This document shows, in pieces, positions 26,217-34,609 of a stretch of DNA of 64,000 nt. Positions within the stretch are counted from its first letter, which is position 1. Every line of letters begins with the position of its first letter. Made by a program: the position numbers and the translations under genes. The notes under the pieces were generated by a model. It was not told where the DNA came from. It ran no database searches and saw only the letters and a program-made list of their open reading frames with translations. The DNA is from a bacterium (GTDB lineage: Bacteria > Pseudomonadota > Alphaproteobacteria > Acetobacterales > Acetobacteraceae): contig JAMFRO010000057.1 of assembly GCA_026224825.1 (NCBI GenBank), positions 62,001 to 126,000 on the forward strand, in the 5' to 3' direction.

Positions 26217-27286
26217 TCAGCGGTCTCCAGCTTGCGGCGGTTGAGGATGCGGCGGTACACGCGTTCTTCAGGCGAGCCCGGTTTGAACAGCCCGGCGATG
26301 CCGGCGGGCAGGAAGCTCACCGCGAAGATGAAGAGCGCGCCCAGGCCGTAGAGCCAGAGCGAAGGAAGTGCGGAGCTGATCTGGTCTTTTGCGAAATTGA
26401 CCAGCAGCGTGCCGGCTATGGCACCCCAGAGTACGTTGCGTCCGCCGAGCGCGACCCAGACCACCATCTCGATCGAAGGCACGACGCCAACCAGGGCCGG
26501 GGAGACCACGCCGGCATGGAGGGTGAACAAAGCGCCGCCAATGCCGGCGAGAATGCCCGCGATGGTAAAGGCGCCGACTTTATACGGCAACGGATTATGC
26601 CCAAGGAAGCGCACGCGGTTTTCGCCATCGCGCGTGGCACGCAGCATGATGCCCCAACGTGTGGAGAGCAACCAGCGGAGCGTGAAGTAAGCGGCAACGA
26701 CAAAGGCGAAGGTGATCCAGTAGATGACCTGCGCCGCACCGGTGCTGGTGATGTCGAAGCCATCGAATGTGGAATAATCGGTCAGGCCGTTGAAGCCGCC
26801 TGTGTACGCCTGCTGCGAGATGAGCAGCGTGGAGAAGGCAAGTGCCAGCGCCTGGGTGATGAGCGCGAAATACACACCCCCGATGCGACGGCGGAACACC
26901 AGCCAGGAGAAGGCGGCGGCGACGGCACCGGGGATGAGCACGACACAGGCCAGAGAGAACCAGGGATTGGCGAAAGGATACCAGAAATACGGCAGCGCCG
27001 ACACACCGCTCCAGGTCATGAAATCCGGCATGTCGCCATTGGCGATGTCCAGGCCTTCGAGTTTTAAATGCAGGGCCAAAGCATAGCCGCCGAGGCCGAA
27101 GAACACGCCCTGGCCGAGCGATAGAATCCCACCCTCGCCCCAGATGAGCATGATGCCCATGGCGAGGATGGAGAGGGCGAGAAAACGGCCGAGAAGAGAC
27201 AACTCGTAGGGGTTGATGATGAGGGGAGCGAAGGCACCGAACAGCAGCACCGCGGCGCCGACATAATGTTTGGCAGAGAGTTTCAT
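26213..27286 (-). CDS. urtC: Urea ABC transporter permease UrtC
   Basis: 357-residue LivM-type permease with about ten hydrophobic segments. Recognised by LSLLGRFLALSILAMGIMLIWG, GILSLGQGVFFGLGGYALA and TLRWLLSTRWGIMLRATRDGE (permease loop). UrtC-type long loop before the FANPW segment. Start ATG 27286 (MKLSAKHYVGAAV) is 1 nt after the urtB stop. A longer in-frame extension into urtB is rejected because it is Ser-rich and antagonised by the urtB coding frame. Confidence 0.92.
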   Translation of the reverse strand: MKLSAKHYVGAAVLLFGAFAPLIINPYELSLLGRFLALSILAMGIMLIWGEGGILSLGQGVFFGLGGYALALHLKLEGLDIANGDMPDFMTWSGVSALPYFWYPFANPWFSLACVVLIPGAVAAAFSWLVFRRRIGGVYFALITQALALAFSTLLISQQAYTGGFNGLTDYSTFDGFDITSTGAAQVIYWITFAFVVAAYFTLRWLLSTRWGIMLRATRDGENRVRFLGHNPLPYKVGAFTIAGILAGIGGALFTLHAGVVSPALVGVVPSIEMVVWVALGGRNVLWGAIAGTLLVNFAKDQISSALPSLWLYGLGALFIFAVSFLPAGIAGLFKPGSPEERVYRRILNRRKLETAE

Positions 27287-27287
27287 G

Positions 27288-28196
27288 TCAGCCCTCCAAG
27301 GCGCGGGAGCGCACGGTGATGACGCCTTGCGGGCGGAACTGGATGAAGACGATAACGAAGACCAGGAGCAAAACCTGCGCCACGCTGACATCGACAAAGA
27401 TCTCGATAAGCGCTGTAAAAAGCCCAATGATGAGGGAGGCGATGGTGGTGCCGACCAACGAACCTAGCCCACCGAGGATGACGACGAGGAAGGCAGGCAC
27501 GATGTAGCTCTGCCCGACCGTGGGCGTAACCGGGCCGAGCAATGCCAGGATAACACCGGCCAGCCCCGCGACGCCGGTGCCGAGCGAGAACACCAGTAAA
27601 TCCACCAGCCGCGCATTCACCCCCATGGCGGCGGCTACCGGGCGGTCCTGGTTGACGGCGCGGACGTAAAGGCCAAGCCGGGTTTTGTTCAGCAGCAGCG
27701 CGATGGCACCAAGCACAATGGCGGCGACGAGCAGAATGAAGAGGCGGGTAAAGGGCAGATCAAGCCCGGAGAATGGCCCGCTATGCAGTGTGACAGTATG
27801 GTTGAGCCATGTCGGGGCGATAACCTGCACACCGATGGCGCCGAACAAATTGCGCGCGGCCTGCTGCAACACCAGCGACACGCCCCAGGTGGCGAGCAAT
27901 GTATCGAGCGGCCGGGCCGAGAGCCGGTGGATGACGGCGAATTCCAGCACCGCGCCAAGCAGCGCCGCACCGAGAAAAGCCACAGGCAGGGCCACGAGAA
28001 TCCCGAGCGGCCCCGGCACCACGCTCAGCGTCATATAGGCGAGGTACCCGCCCAGCATCAGCATCTCACCATGCGCCATGTTGATGACGCGCATGAGGCC
28101 GAAGCTGAGCGCCAGGCCCAGAGCCGCCAGCACGAACAGCGAGGCAACGGAGACACCGTTGAAGACCTGGCCTAGAAGAAATGCGGATTCCTGCAT
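27288..28196 (-). CDS. urtB: Urea ABC transporter permease UrtB
   Basis: 302-residue LivH-type permease. VFNGVSVASLFVLAALGLAL, GLMRVINMAHGEMLMLGGY and VRAVNQDRPVAAAMGVN are standard. ATG 28196 is chosen; the preceding codon is GTG (28199) and is an alternative. Separated from urtA by a terminator-like hairpin at 28209-28243. Confidence 0.92.
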   Translation of the reverse strand: MQESAFLLGQVFNGVSVASLFVLAALGLALSFGLMRVINMAHGEMLMLGGYLAYMTLSVVPGPLGILVALPVAFLGAALLGAVLEFAVIHRLSARPLDTLLATWGVSLVLQQAARNLFGAIGVQVIAPTWLNHTVTLHSGPFSGLDLPFTRLFILLVAAIVLGAIALLLNKTRLGLYVRAVNQDRPVAAAMGVNARLVDLLVFSLGTGVAGLAGVILALLGPVTPTVGQSYIVPAFLVVILGGLGSLVGTTIASLIIGLFTALIEIFVDVSVAQVLLLVFVIVFIQFRPQGVITVRSRALEG

Positions 28197-28208
28197 CACA
28201 CCCTCGGG

Positions 28209-28243
28209 AAAAAAAAGCCGGGAACGCGGCGCGCTCCCGGCTT
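28209..28243 (-). terminator. Intercistronic terminator between urtA and urtB
   Basis: On the minus strand, AAGCCGGGA / TCCCGGCTT around GCGCGCCGCGT, followed by eight T. It starts 7 nt after the urtA stop and precedes urtB. Expected to let only part of the transcripts continue, giving excess binding protein over permease. Confidence 0.8.
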
Positions 28244-28249
28244 AAAACA

Positions 28250-29455
28250 TTAGAATGCCGTGTGCGCCACGCAGCTCTTGCCCGGGAAGGTCAGCGCATC
28301 ATACGGCTGCGGGGTTATCGGGCCGGGTGAGGTCCAGATGATCTTGAACTGGCCATCGGGCTGTAGCTCGCCGATATAGCCGGTCTGCACCATCGAGAGG
28401 TTCGGGGCGAACTTCACGCTGCCGAGCGGGCTGTCTTCAAAGCCCAGAGCCACGGCGGCATTGCGCACCGCTTTCGGGTCGAACGTGCCGGCCTTGGTCA
28501 CCGCGGCGGCCCATTCCTCTACGTCCACATAACCATGCACCATCGGGTCATCCACCACGGAATCCGCACCGTATTTGGCTTTATAGGCAGCCACGAAATC
28601 CGCATTGGTCTGGCCGGGCAGGCTCTGGTAATAGTTCCAGCTTGTGTACGAACCAGCCAGTAGGCTCGGGCCCATGGCTTTGGCTTCCGGCTCGGCGATG
28701 GAGAAGCTCATCACCGGCAGTTTGTCCGGCGTCAGCCCGGCGGCGGCCATCTGCTTGAAGAAGGAGACGTTGCTGTCACCATTCAGCGTGTTGATGATGA
28801 TGTCAGGCCCGGCCTTCTGAATCTCCGCCACGATGGAGGAGAAGTCCGTACCACCCAGCGGCACATATTCCTCGCCTGAGAGCGTCAGCCCATCATGCGC
28901 GATGTGCTTTTTCAAAATCAAATTGGCCGTGCGCGGATACACATAATCCGAACCGATGAGGAAGATCTTCTTATAGCCCTTCTGCTCGGCCCAGGTGAGC
29001 GCGGGGAGCGCCTGCTGGTTCGGCTGGGCGCCGGAATACATGATGTTGGGCGAGCATTCATTGCCCTCGAACTGCACAGGGTACCACAGCAGCCCGTGCA
29101 GGCGCTGGAACACCGGCAGCATGGCTTTGCGGGAGGAGGACGTCCAGCCGCCGAACACGGTGACGACCTTGTCCTCCTGCAGCAGCTTGGTGGCTTTCTG
29201 CGCGAAGGTGGAGGGATCGGACGCGCCGTCCTCCTCCACCGGCACGATCTGCTTGCCGAGCACGCCGCCCTTGGCGTTGAGCTGCGAAATCGCCAGCAGC
29301 TCCGCATCTTCCAGCGGCACTTCGGAAATCGCCATGGTGCCGCTCAAGGATTGCAGCACGCCGACTTTTACGGTGCCATCCGCCCGTGCCGGGACCGTGC
29401 CCAGCATGGTGGAGGCCAGTAATGCGGCAGCCAAACCTATATGTTTCAACGCCAT
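28250..29455 (-). CDS. urtA: Urea ABC transporter periplasmic binding protein UrtA
   Basis: 401 residues. Sec signal peptide MALKHIGLAAALLASTMLGT with cleavage near ARA-DG. Mature part VKVGVLQSLSGTMAISEVPL, PVEEDGASDPSTFAQKATKL, TVFGGWTSSSRKAMLPVF and GLLWYPVQFEGNECSPNIMY are specific to UrtA/FmdD-type amide/urea binders rather than LivK. First gene of the transporter operon, divergent from the acyl-CoA dehydrogenase gene. Likely controlled by nitrogen status. Confidence 0.95.
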   Translation of the reverse strand: MALKHIGLAAALLASTMLGTVPARADGTVKVGVLQSLSGTMAISEVPLEDAELLAISQLNAKGGVLGKQIVPVEEDGASDPSTFAQKATKLLQEDKVVTVFGGWTSSSRKAMLPVFQRLHGLLWYPVQFEGNECSPNIMYSGAQPNQQALPALTWAEQKGYKKIFLIGSDYVYPRTANLILKKHIAHDGLTLSGEEYVPLGGTDFSSIVAEIQKAGPDIIINTLNGDSNVSFFKQMAAAGLTPDKLPVMSFSIAEPEAKAMGPSLLAGSYTSWNYYQSLPGQTNADFVAAYKAKYGADSVVDDPMVHGYVDVEEWAAAVTKAGTFDPKAVRNAAVALGFEDSPLGSVKFAPNLSMVQTGYIGELQPDGQFKIIWTSPGPITPQPYDALTFPGKSCVAHTAF

Positions 29456-29644
29456 CCCTTAGTCTCCCAGCTATGGCGGCACATGCCGCCGGTTTATGAT
29501 TTGTTAGACTAGGTCCCGCCTGCTGCAACGCACCATGGGGCGTTTGACGTAGTGGGCAATCGCCACTGCGATACCTTGGAGCGCCGCTGGCCCGTGCCCT
29601 GCCGTTGCGGGATAGTTTCAGGAACAAGCCAAAAGGACCGTCCG

Positions 29645-31852
29645 ATGCTGCTCAGCCTGCCCCAAGATAGCCAGCCCGTTCAGGAGATGTTCGAGCGCTT
29701 CTTCGCCACGGAATCCACCACCGCCCGCGTGCGCGCGGCCGAGCCGGTGGGGTTTGATCCGGCCTTGTGGAAAGGACTGGTGGCGCTGGATGCGCCCTTC
29801 ATGCGCCTGAGCGAGGAAGCCGGCGGCGGCGGCATGAGCCTGTTCGATGCCACGGTGATGATGGAGCAAGCCGGGCGCCGCCTGGCCGCAGCCCCACTCG
29901 CGGAATCACTCGTGGCACTGCGCATTCTGGGTGAGGTGGGCGGCGAGACCGCGCGCGAATGGATCAACAAGGTGCGCGACGGTGAGACCGTGCTCACCCT
30001 CGCCCTCAAACCCGTAACAGACGGCAAAACCCAGCTCGTGCCTGGTGGCGCCGTGGCCACCGCCGTGCTGGTGCTGGATGGCGACCAACTCGCCATCGAA
30101 CTACCCGCCGCACCGCTGGAGGCCCCCTCCAGCCTTGGCGGCAACGCGCTCGGCCAGTTCACCCCCGGCCAGGGCACACGCCTGCCGCTGGCCAGCAATG
30201 CCGATGCCGCAGCCATCTACGGCGCCGGCATCGAGGAATGGAAACTGCTCACCGCCGCCGCCCTGGGCGGGCTGGCCGATGAAGCCGTGAAAATGGCCTC
30301 GGCCTATGCCACCGAGCGCGAAGCCTTCGGCCAACCCATCGGCACCTACCAGGGCATCTCGCACCCGCTGGCCAATGACATTATCGATGTGGACGGCGTG
30401 AAACTGCTGGTCTGGAGCGCGCTGCGCGATCTGGCGGACGGTACCGAGACCGCCGGCGCCACCGTGTCCGAAGCCTTCTGGTGGGCCGCCAAAACCGCCA
30501 CCAATTCAGTCGCCCACGCGCTGCACACCTTCGGCGGCTACGGCCTCACCAACGAGTACGACATCCAGCTCTACCACCGCCGCGCCAAATCCTGGGCCCA
30601 GGCTTTGGGCAACCCGGAGTCCGAGCTGGTGCGCGCCGGCCGCCGGCTGTACCTGGGCGAGGCCGCGCATCTGCCCGACCCCGGCCTGGTGGAAATAAGC
30701 TTCGAGACCCCGGACACCGGCCGCGAGCTGGCCGATGAAACCCGCGCCGTACTCACCGCCGTGATCGACCCCGCCCGCCACCATTTGCACGACCATAGTT
30801 TTGAGGCCTTCAGTTGGGACGTGCACCATGCTTTGGGCAAAGCCGGGCTCATCTTCCCGCACTGGCCGGAAAAATGGGGCGGGCGCGGGGCGGATGCGGA
30901 CTCAACCCGCGCCAGCTACGCCGAATGGAGCAAAATCGGCTGGGCCGGCCTGCCCCGCGGCACCACCGGCCTCGGCGGCAATATGATCCAGAAATTCGGC
31001 AGCCCCGCGCTGCAGGACGAAGTGCTGCTGCGCATGGGCCGTGGCGAGATCACCTCCTGCCTCGGCTACACCGAACCCTCCGGCGGCTCCGACGTGTTCG
31101 CCGCTAAAACCCGCGCCGTGCGCGATGGCGATGACTGGATCATCAACGGCCAGAAAATGTTCACCTCCGGCGCGGAATGGGCCGGCTACGTGCTGCTCCT
31201 CACCCGCACCGACCCGGACCTGCCCAAGCACAAAGGCCTCACCATGTTCCTGGTGCCGCTCAACCTGCCCGGCATCGAAATCCACCCCGTCCACACCTTC
31301 ATGGACGAACGCACCAACGCCACTTTCTACGCCGATGTGCGCGTGCCCGACCTGTACCGCATTGGTGAGGTCAACGGCGGGCTGAAATGCATGGCCTCGG
31401 CGCTGAGCGAAGAACAAGGCGGCGCCCATTACCACTACCAGCTCCACGACATGCTCAATGCCATAACGGAATGGGCCAAAGACGAAGAACGCGACGGAAT
31501 GCCCTTCCTCGAACACCCCGGCACCCTCGCAACACTCGCCCGCACCCACGCCCACGCCCGCATCAGCGAAGGCCTCTCCGCCCGCGCCCTGTGGACCAGC
31601 ATCGCCAAAGAACCAGACCTGGCCTACGGCCCCGCCTCCAAAATCTTCTCCACCCAAGCCTTCATAGACCTCTCCGCAGAACTCCTGGACCTGGCCTCCC
31701 CAGGCACCCTGCTACGAGGCACAACCGGCCTAAGCGTCGTGGAAAAAGGCTACCGCCACTCCACCGCCACCTCCATCTACGGCGGCTCCAGCGAAGTCCT
31801 GCGCAGCATGATCGCCGAACGCCGCCTCGGCATGCCGCGTAGCCGGGGGTGA
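29645..31852 (+). CDS. Tandem (fused) acyl-CoA dehydrogenase
   Basis: 735 residues holding two acyl-CoA dehydrogenase modules. The first (~1-345) has EAGGGGMSLFDATVMMEQAGR and LHTFGGYGLTNEYDIQLYHR. The second (~375-735) has LIFPHWPEKWGGRGADADST, GEITSCLGYTEPSGGSDVFA, DWIINGQKMFTSGAEWAGYV and the C-terminal SIYGGSSEVLRSMIAERRLG. Such fusions resemble the alpha/beta pairs of FadE-type heteromeric dehydrogenases for bulky substrates. Substrate unknown. Start ATG 29645 chosen because the upstream in-frame stretch overlaps the promoter region and is not protein-like. Confidence 0.88.
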   Translation: MLLSLPQDSQPVQEMFERFFATESTTARVRAAEPVGFDPALWKGLVALDAPFMRLSEEAGGGGMSLFDATVMMEQAGRRLAAAPLAESLVALRILGEVGGETAREWINKVRDGETVLTLALKPVTDGKTQLVPGGAVATAVLVLDGDQLAIELPAAPLEAPSSLGGNALGQFTPGQGTRLPLASNADAAAIYGAGIEEWKLLTAAALGGLADEAVKMASAYATEREAFGQPIGTYQGISHPLANDIIDVDGVKLLVWSALRDLADGTETAGATVSEAFWWAAKTATNSVAHALHTFGGYGLTNEYDIQLYHRRAKSWAQALGNPESELVRAGRRLYLGEAAHLPDPGLVEISFETPDTGRELADETRAVLTAVIDPARHHLHDHSFEAFSWDVHHALGKAGLIFPHWPEKWGGRGADADSTRASYAEWSKIGWAGLPRGTTGLGGNMIQKFGSPALQDEVLLRMGRGEITSCLGYTEPSGGSDVFAAKTRAVRDGDDWIINGQKMFTSGAEWAGYVLLLTRTDPDLPKHKGLTMFLVPLNLPGIEIHPVHTFMDERTNATFYADVRVPDLYRIGEVNGGLKCMASALSEEQGGAHYHYQLHDMLNAITEWAKDEERDGMPFLEHPGTLATLARTHAHARISEGLSARALWTSIAKEPDLAYGPASKIFSTQAFIDLSAELLDLASPGTLLRGTTGLSVVEKGYRHSTATSIYGGSSEVLRSMIAERRLGMPRSRG

Positions 31853-31856
31853 GACG

Positions 31857-31965
31857 AAAAAGGCGAGGGCTCCGCCCCTCGACCCCCACTGGGCCTGAGG
31901 CCCAGTGGGGGTCGTCACGCCGGAGGCGTGCTTCGCACGACGGGGCGAAGCCCCTCGCCTTTTCC
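31857..31965. repeat. Nested palindromic element / bidirectional terminator
   Basis: Outer arms AAAAAGGCGAGGG and CCCTCGCCTTTT enclose a 16-bp perfect inner stem (31880-31895 with 31899-31914, loop TGA) and smaller GC hairpins (GGGGCTTCGCCCC-like). T and A tracts on both ends suit termination for the convergent acyl-CoA dehydrogenase and SDR genes. The multi-branch form resembles dispersed repeats; other copies are not in this window. Confidence 0.65.
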
Positions 31966-31980
31966 GTCCCAACTCCCCGA

Positions 31981-32733
31981 TTACGCGGACGTGTCGATGG
32001 TTGGGCGTACGGAGATCAGGTCTATGTTGACCCGTTGGGGGAGGCTGACGATGAAGGTGATGGTGTCGGCGATTTCGCTGGCGGCTACCGCGCCGTCTTT
32101 GCTGGTGTGGCTTTGGATGGCGGCGCGGAAGTTGGGGTTGGAGATGCTGGTGTGCACTTCGGTTGTGGTGGCGCCGGGCATGAGGACGCAGACGCGAATG
32201 CCGAAGCCGCCGACTTCCTGGCGGAGGGAGTCTGAGAAGGCGTTTAGGGCGTGTTTGGAGGCTGCGTAGGCGCCGACCATGGGGCCGGTTTTACGGCCGG
32301 CCTGGGAGGAGATGTTGATGATATCGCCGTGGCCTTGGGCTTTCATGGGGGCGATGGCGGCTTTGCAGGTGTAAACGGTGCCGAGCAGATTTACGTCCAT
32401 CACGCGGCGGAATTCGGCGAGGTCTGTGTCTTCGGTGGTGCCCATGTGCATGATGCCGGCGGAGTTGATGAGGATGTCGATCTTGCCGAAATGGGCAACG
32501 GTTTTTTCAACGGCTTCGGTTGCGGCCTTCTCGTCCACCACATCGCCGGGCAGCGCCAGGACTTTCACGCCCAGCGCTTCAAGCTTCGTTTTCAGCGCTT
32601 CCAGCCGGTCGGCGCGGCGGGCGGAGAGGGCGACATCCGCGCCTGCTTCGGCCAGGCCGATGGCGGCGGCTTCGCCGATGCCCGATGATGCGCCGGTGAC
32701 GAGGGCTACGCGCCCGGCCAATGGTTTCGTCAT
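31981..32733 (-). CDS. Short-chain dehydrogenase/reductase (SDR)
   Basis: 250-residue classical SDR. NAD(P) motif VTGASSGIGEAAAIGLAEAG, the Arg after SARRADR suggesting NADPH preference, NSAGIMHMG, catalytic Ser in INISSQAGRKTG and YAASKHALNAF (YxxxK). The C-terminus DTITFIVSLPQRVNIDLISVRPT matches the YdfG/serine-dehydrogenase-like group. Substrate not evident. Divergent from tRNA-Sec, 40 nt away. Confidence 0.9.
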   Translation of the reverse strand: MTKPLAGRVALVTGASSGIGEAAAIGLAEAGADVALSARRADRLEALKTKLEALGVKVLALPGDVVDEKAATEAVEKTVAHFGKIDILINSAGIMHMGTTEDTDLAEFRRVMDVNLLGTVYTCKAAIAPMKAQGHGDIINISSQAGRKTGPMVGAYAASKHALNAFSDSLRQEVGGFGIRVCVLMPGATTTEVHTSISNPNFRAAIQSHTSKDGAVAASEIADTITFIVSLPQRVNIDLISVRPTIDTSA

Positions 32734-32773
32734 ATTTTTGCTCTCTCCTGCTACATCGTCTATAAATGGTTAT

Positions 32774-32866
32774 GGAAGCGATTGAAGTCTGGTGGCTTCC
32801 TTGGTCTTCAAAACCAATGGCCCGCGAATAGCGGGCGGTGGGTTCGATTCCCATCCGCTTCCGCCA
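32774..32866 (+). tRNA. selC: tRNA-Sec (anticodon UCA)
   Basis: 93 nt with encoded CCA. Acceptor GGAAGCG / CGCTTCC, a long D-stem (GAAG...CTTC), anticodon arm TTGGT-CTTCAAA-ACCAA with anticodon TCA, long variable arm CCCGC-GAATA-GCGGG, T-arm with TTCGATT. The TCA anticodon, long variable arm and G73 identify selenocysteine tRNA. It ends 3 nt before the 3' end of the convergent UGSC selenoprotein gene, and the T-run just downstream can terminate it. selA, selB and selD lie within 9 kb. Confidence 0.96.
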
Positions 32867-32869
32867 CTC

Positions 32870-34597
32870 TTATTTTTTCTTGATGCGTTCCTCCCAATCC
32901 GCCGGCAGCACGATTTTCTTGGCTGTGGGAAAGCCGAGATAGCCGTTATGCGCGAAGGTATAGGCGTTGGTGCGCAACGGATCGCCCGAGACCAGCACCA
33001 TGAAGTCATCCTTGTCGAACACGATCGGCACCATGCGTTGCGGATCGTCGGATACCGCGAAGTCCTTCGGCAATTTGCCGAGATTGACCTGATGCTTCAG
33101 CGAGCCGATCGGGAAATCCGCCCATGTTTCCGTATAGGTTTCCACGCGCTCTGCTGTCATGCGCGCATGGTCGTACAGATATTGTTTCACATCATCCTTG
33201 GTCCAGCCTGCGCGCGCGATGGTCTGTGCCAGGATGGGGGTGAGCACGAGTGCGGGGCGTAAAGTGCCATAGGTGATGCCGCCCACCGTAAAGATGATCT
33301 CCCAGCGTGTGCAGGAGGCCACCGCATCGGCGAGATATGGCATGATCTCCTCCGGTGTGCTGCCGGTGACGGAGACGATGACATTGCCGCTGGTCATGCG
33401 CGAGATGGTAACGGTGTTGTCGCCCGTCTCGAACCCCATGTCCGCCGCATTGGACGGCCAGCCGGCGGTGGCCAGCGCGTCCTCGTTTTCCGCCAGCACC
33501 ACACGGAAGGTGTTGCCGAAGCAGCCCTTATCCGTTTTGTGCAAGAGGAAGCCCGCCATATTGCGCAGGCCCAGGCGCCAGAAGCGGCCGATGGCCGTGT
33601 TCGGCTTGAAGCCGTCACGCAGCACGCCCTGCTCGTAGTTAAACTTCAGCTCCTTGATGATGGGGCCATTCAACACGATGAGCGTCTCCGCCCCAGGCGT
33701 ATTGCCGCTGTGTTCCACACCATATCCAGGGTCCACCATGGCTTCCGCCAGAGCGATGAGGATCGGCATGTACTCAGGCTTGCAGCCCGCCATCACGCCA
33801 TTCACAGCGGTGGCCCAGATGGTGACCGCCCGGCTCGCCGGCAGCACCACACCGAGGATCTCGTTGGGGTCGCGCGTGGTGTAGCTCAGGAACTGGTTGA
33901 TCTTCTCGACCGTGGGCGGCACGATGGGCAACCCATCGCTCCACTCGCGCTCGTAGAAATAATCATTCACCTCCTCGAAACTGCCGCTGAACACGATGTC
34001 GCGCGACGCCGGCTCCTCGTCATATTCGATGGTCTCAGGCTGGGTCATCAGATTATCGATCACCTGCTTCGCCGTCACGGCGATGACATGGCCGCGCAAC
34101 TCCTCACTGCTCTGCGCACCGGGATGTCCCATGATCATCGCCAAAGGCAGGTTCGGCATGCCGAGCCCGACGGAAGTCGCGGCGGCTTGTCCCATGAAAC
34201 CCTCGCAGGTTAGAGAAGAGGTCGGATAACCGGCTTTTTCACACGCTTCACTGGCCCGCAGCACGGCGGGCGTACAAGAGCCTCAACAGGCCATGCAGGA
34301 GATGGCGGCGTCGACTCCTAATTCTTTGAACCGTTGCGGCAGAGAGGCGAGCAACTCGCGCTCATTCACGGTGTGCGTGTTGCCGAACTCGCGCCAGCTC
34401 ACCCATTTCATGCCCGGATAGATTTTTTTAATCTCTTCTTCCAGCGTGGCGTAAACCTCGTCGCCCATGAAGAGATAATCCCAGAGCTGGGCAATGGTTT
34501 TACCGTTCAGCGTGTCGAGCCGCTTGGCCAGAGGCTGGATTTTCTGGCGCCGCTCACCGCTGGGCCAGACAACGTCATATTGGGTTTCGCTTGCCAT
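32870..34597 (-). CDS. UGSC-family selenoprotein (in-frame UGA = selenocysteine)
   Basis: One 575-residue protein read through TGA at 34285-34283 (Sec105). Before it: GVDAAISCMAC; after it: GSCTPAVLRASEACEKAG, giving the C-U-G-S-C motif of the UGSC selenoprotein family, with further Cys in TSSLTCEGFMGQ. Both flanking frames are the same frame, and the downstream part has no ribosome site at its first ATG. A SECIS-like hairpin follows the UGA. The later part (DGLPIVPPTVEKINQFL, NSAADMGF-like region, TGSTPEEIMPYL) is well conserved-looking but of unknown function; a redox enzyme is expected. AGGAG lies before ATG 34597. Last gene of a tetR-tauD-trxR-like operon. Confidence 0.9.
34254..34285 (-). 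promoter_or_regulatory. Sec UGA codon with SECIS-like hairpin
   Basis: TGA at 34285-34283. Starting 11 nt later, GCCCGC (34271-34266) pairs with GCGGGC (34259-34254) around the loop CGTGCT. The loop has the G-U that bacterial SelB recognises, and its distance from the UGA is in the normal range. The hairpin is inside the coding sequence, as in bacterial selenoprotein mRNAs. Confidence 0.8.
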
Positions 34598-34609
34598 GAA
34601 GAAATTCTC

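Noticed and set aside
26213-27427. Longer UrtC with 47 extra N-terminal residues
   Set aside because: The extension is a Ser-rich readout of urtB codons; the ATG at 27286 gives the family N-terminus.
34283-34285. Stop codon splitting a gene into a 104-residue ORF and a 464-residue ORF (possible pseudogene)
   Set aside because: Same frame on both sides, C-UGA-GSC motif, SECIS-like hairpin and full Sec machinery nearby point to selenocysteine instead.
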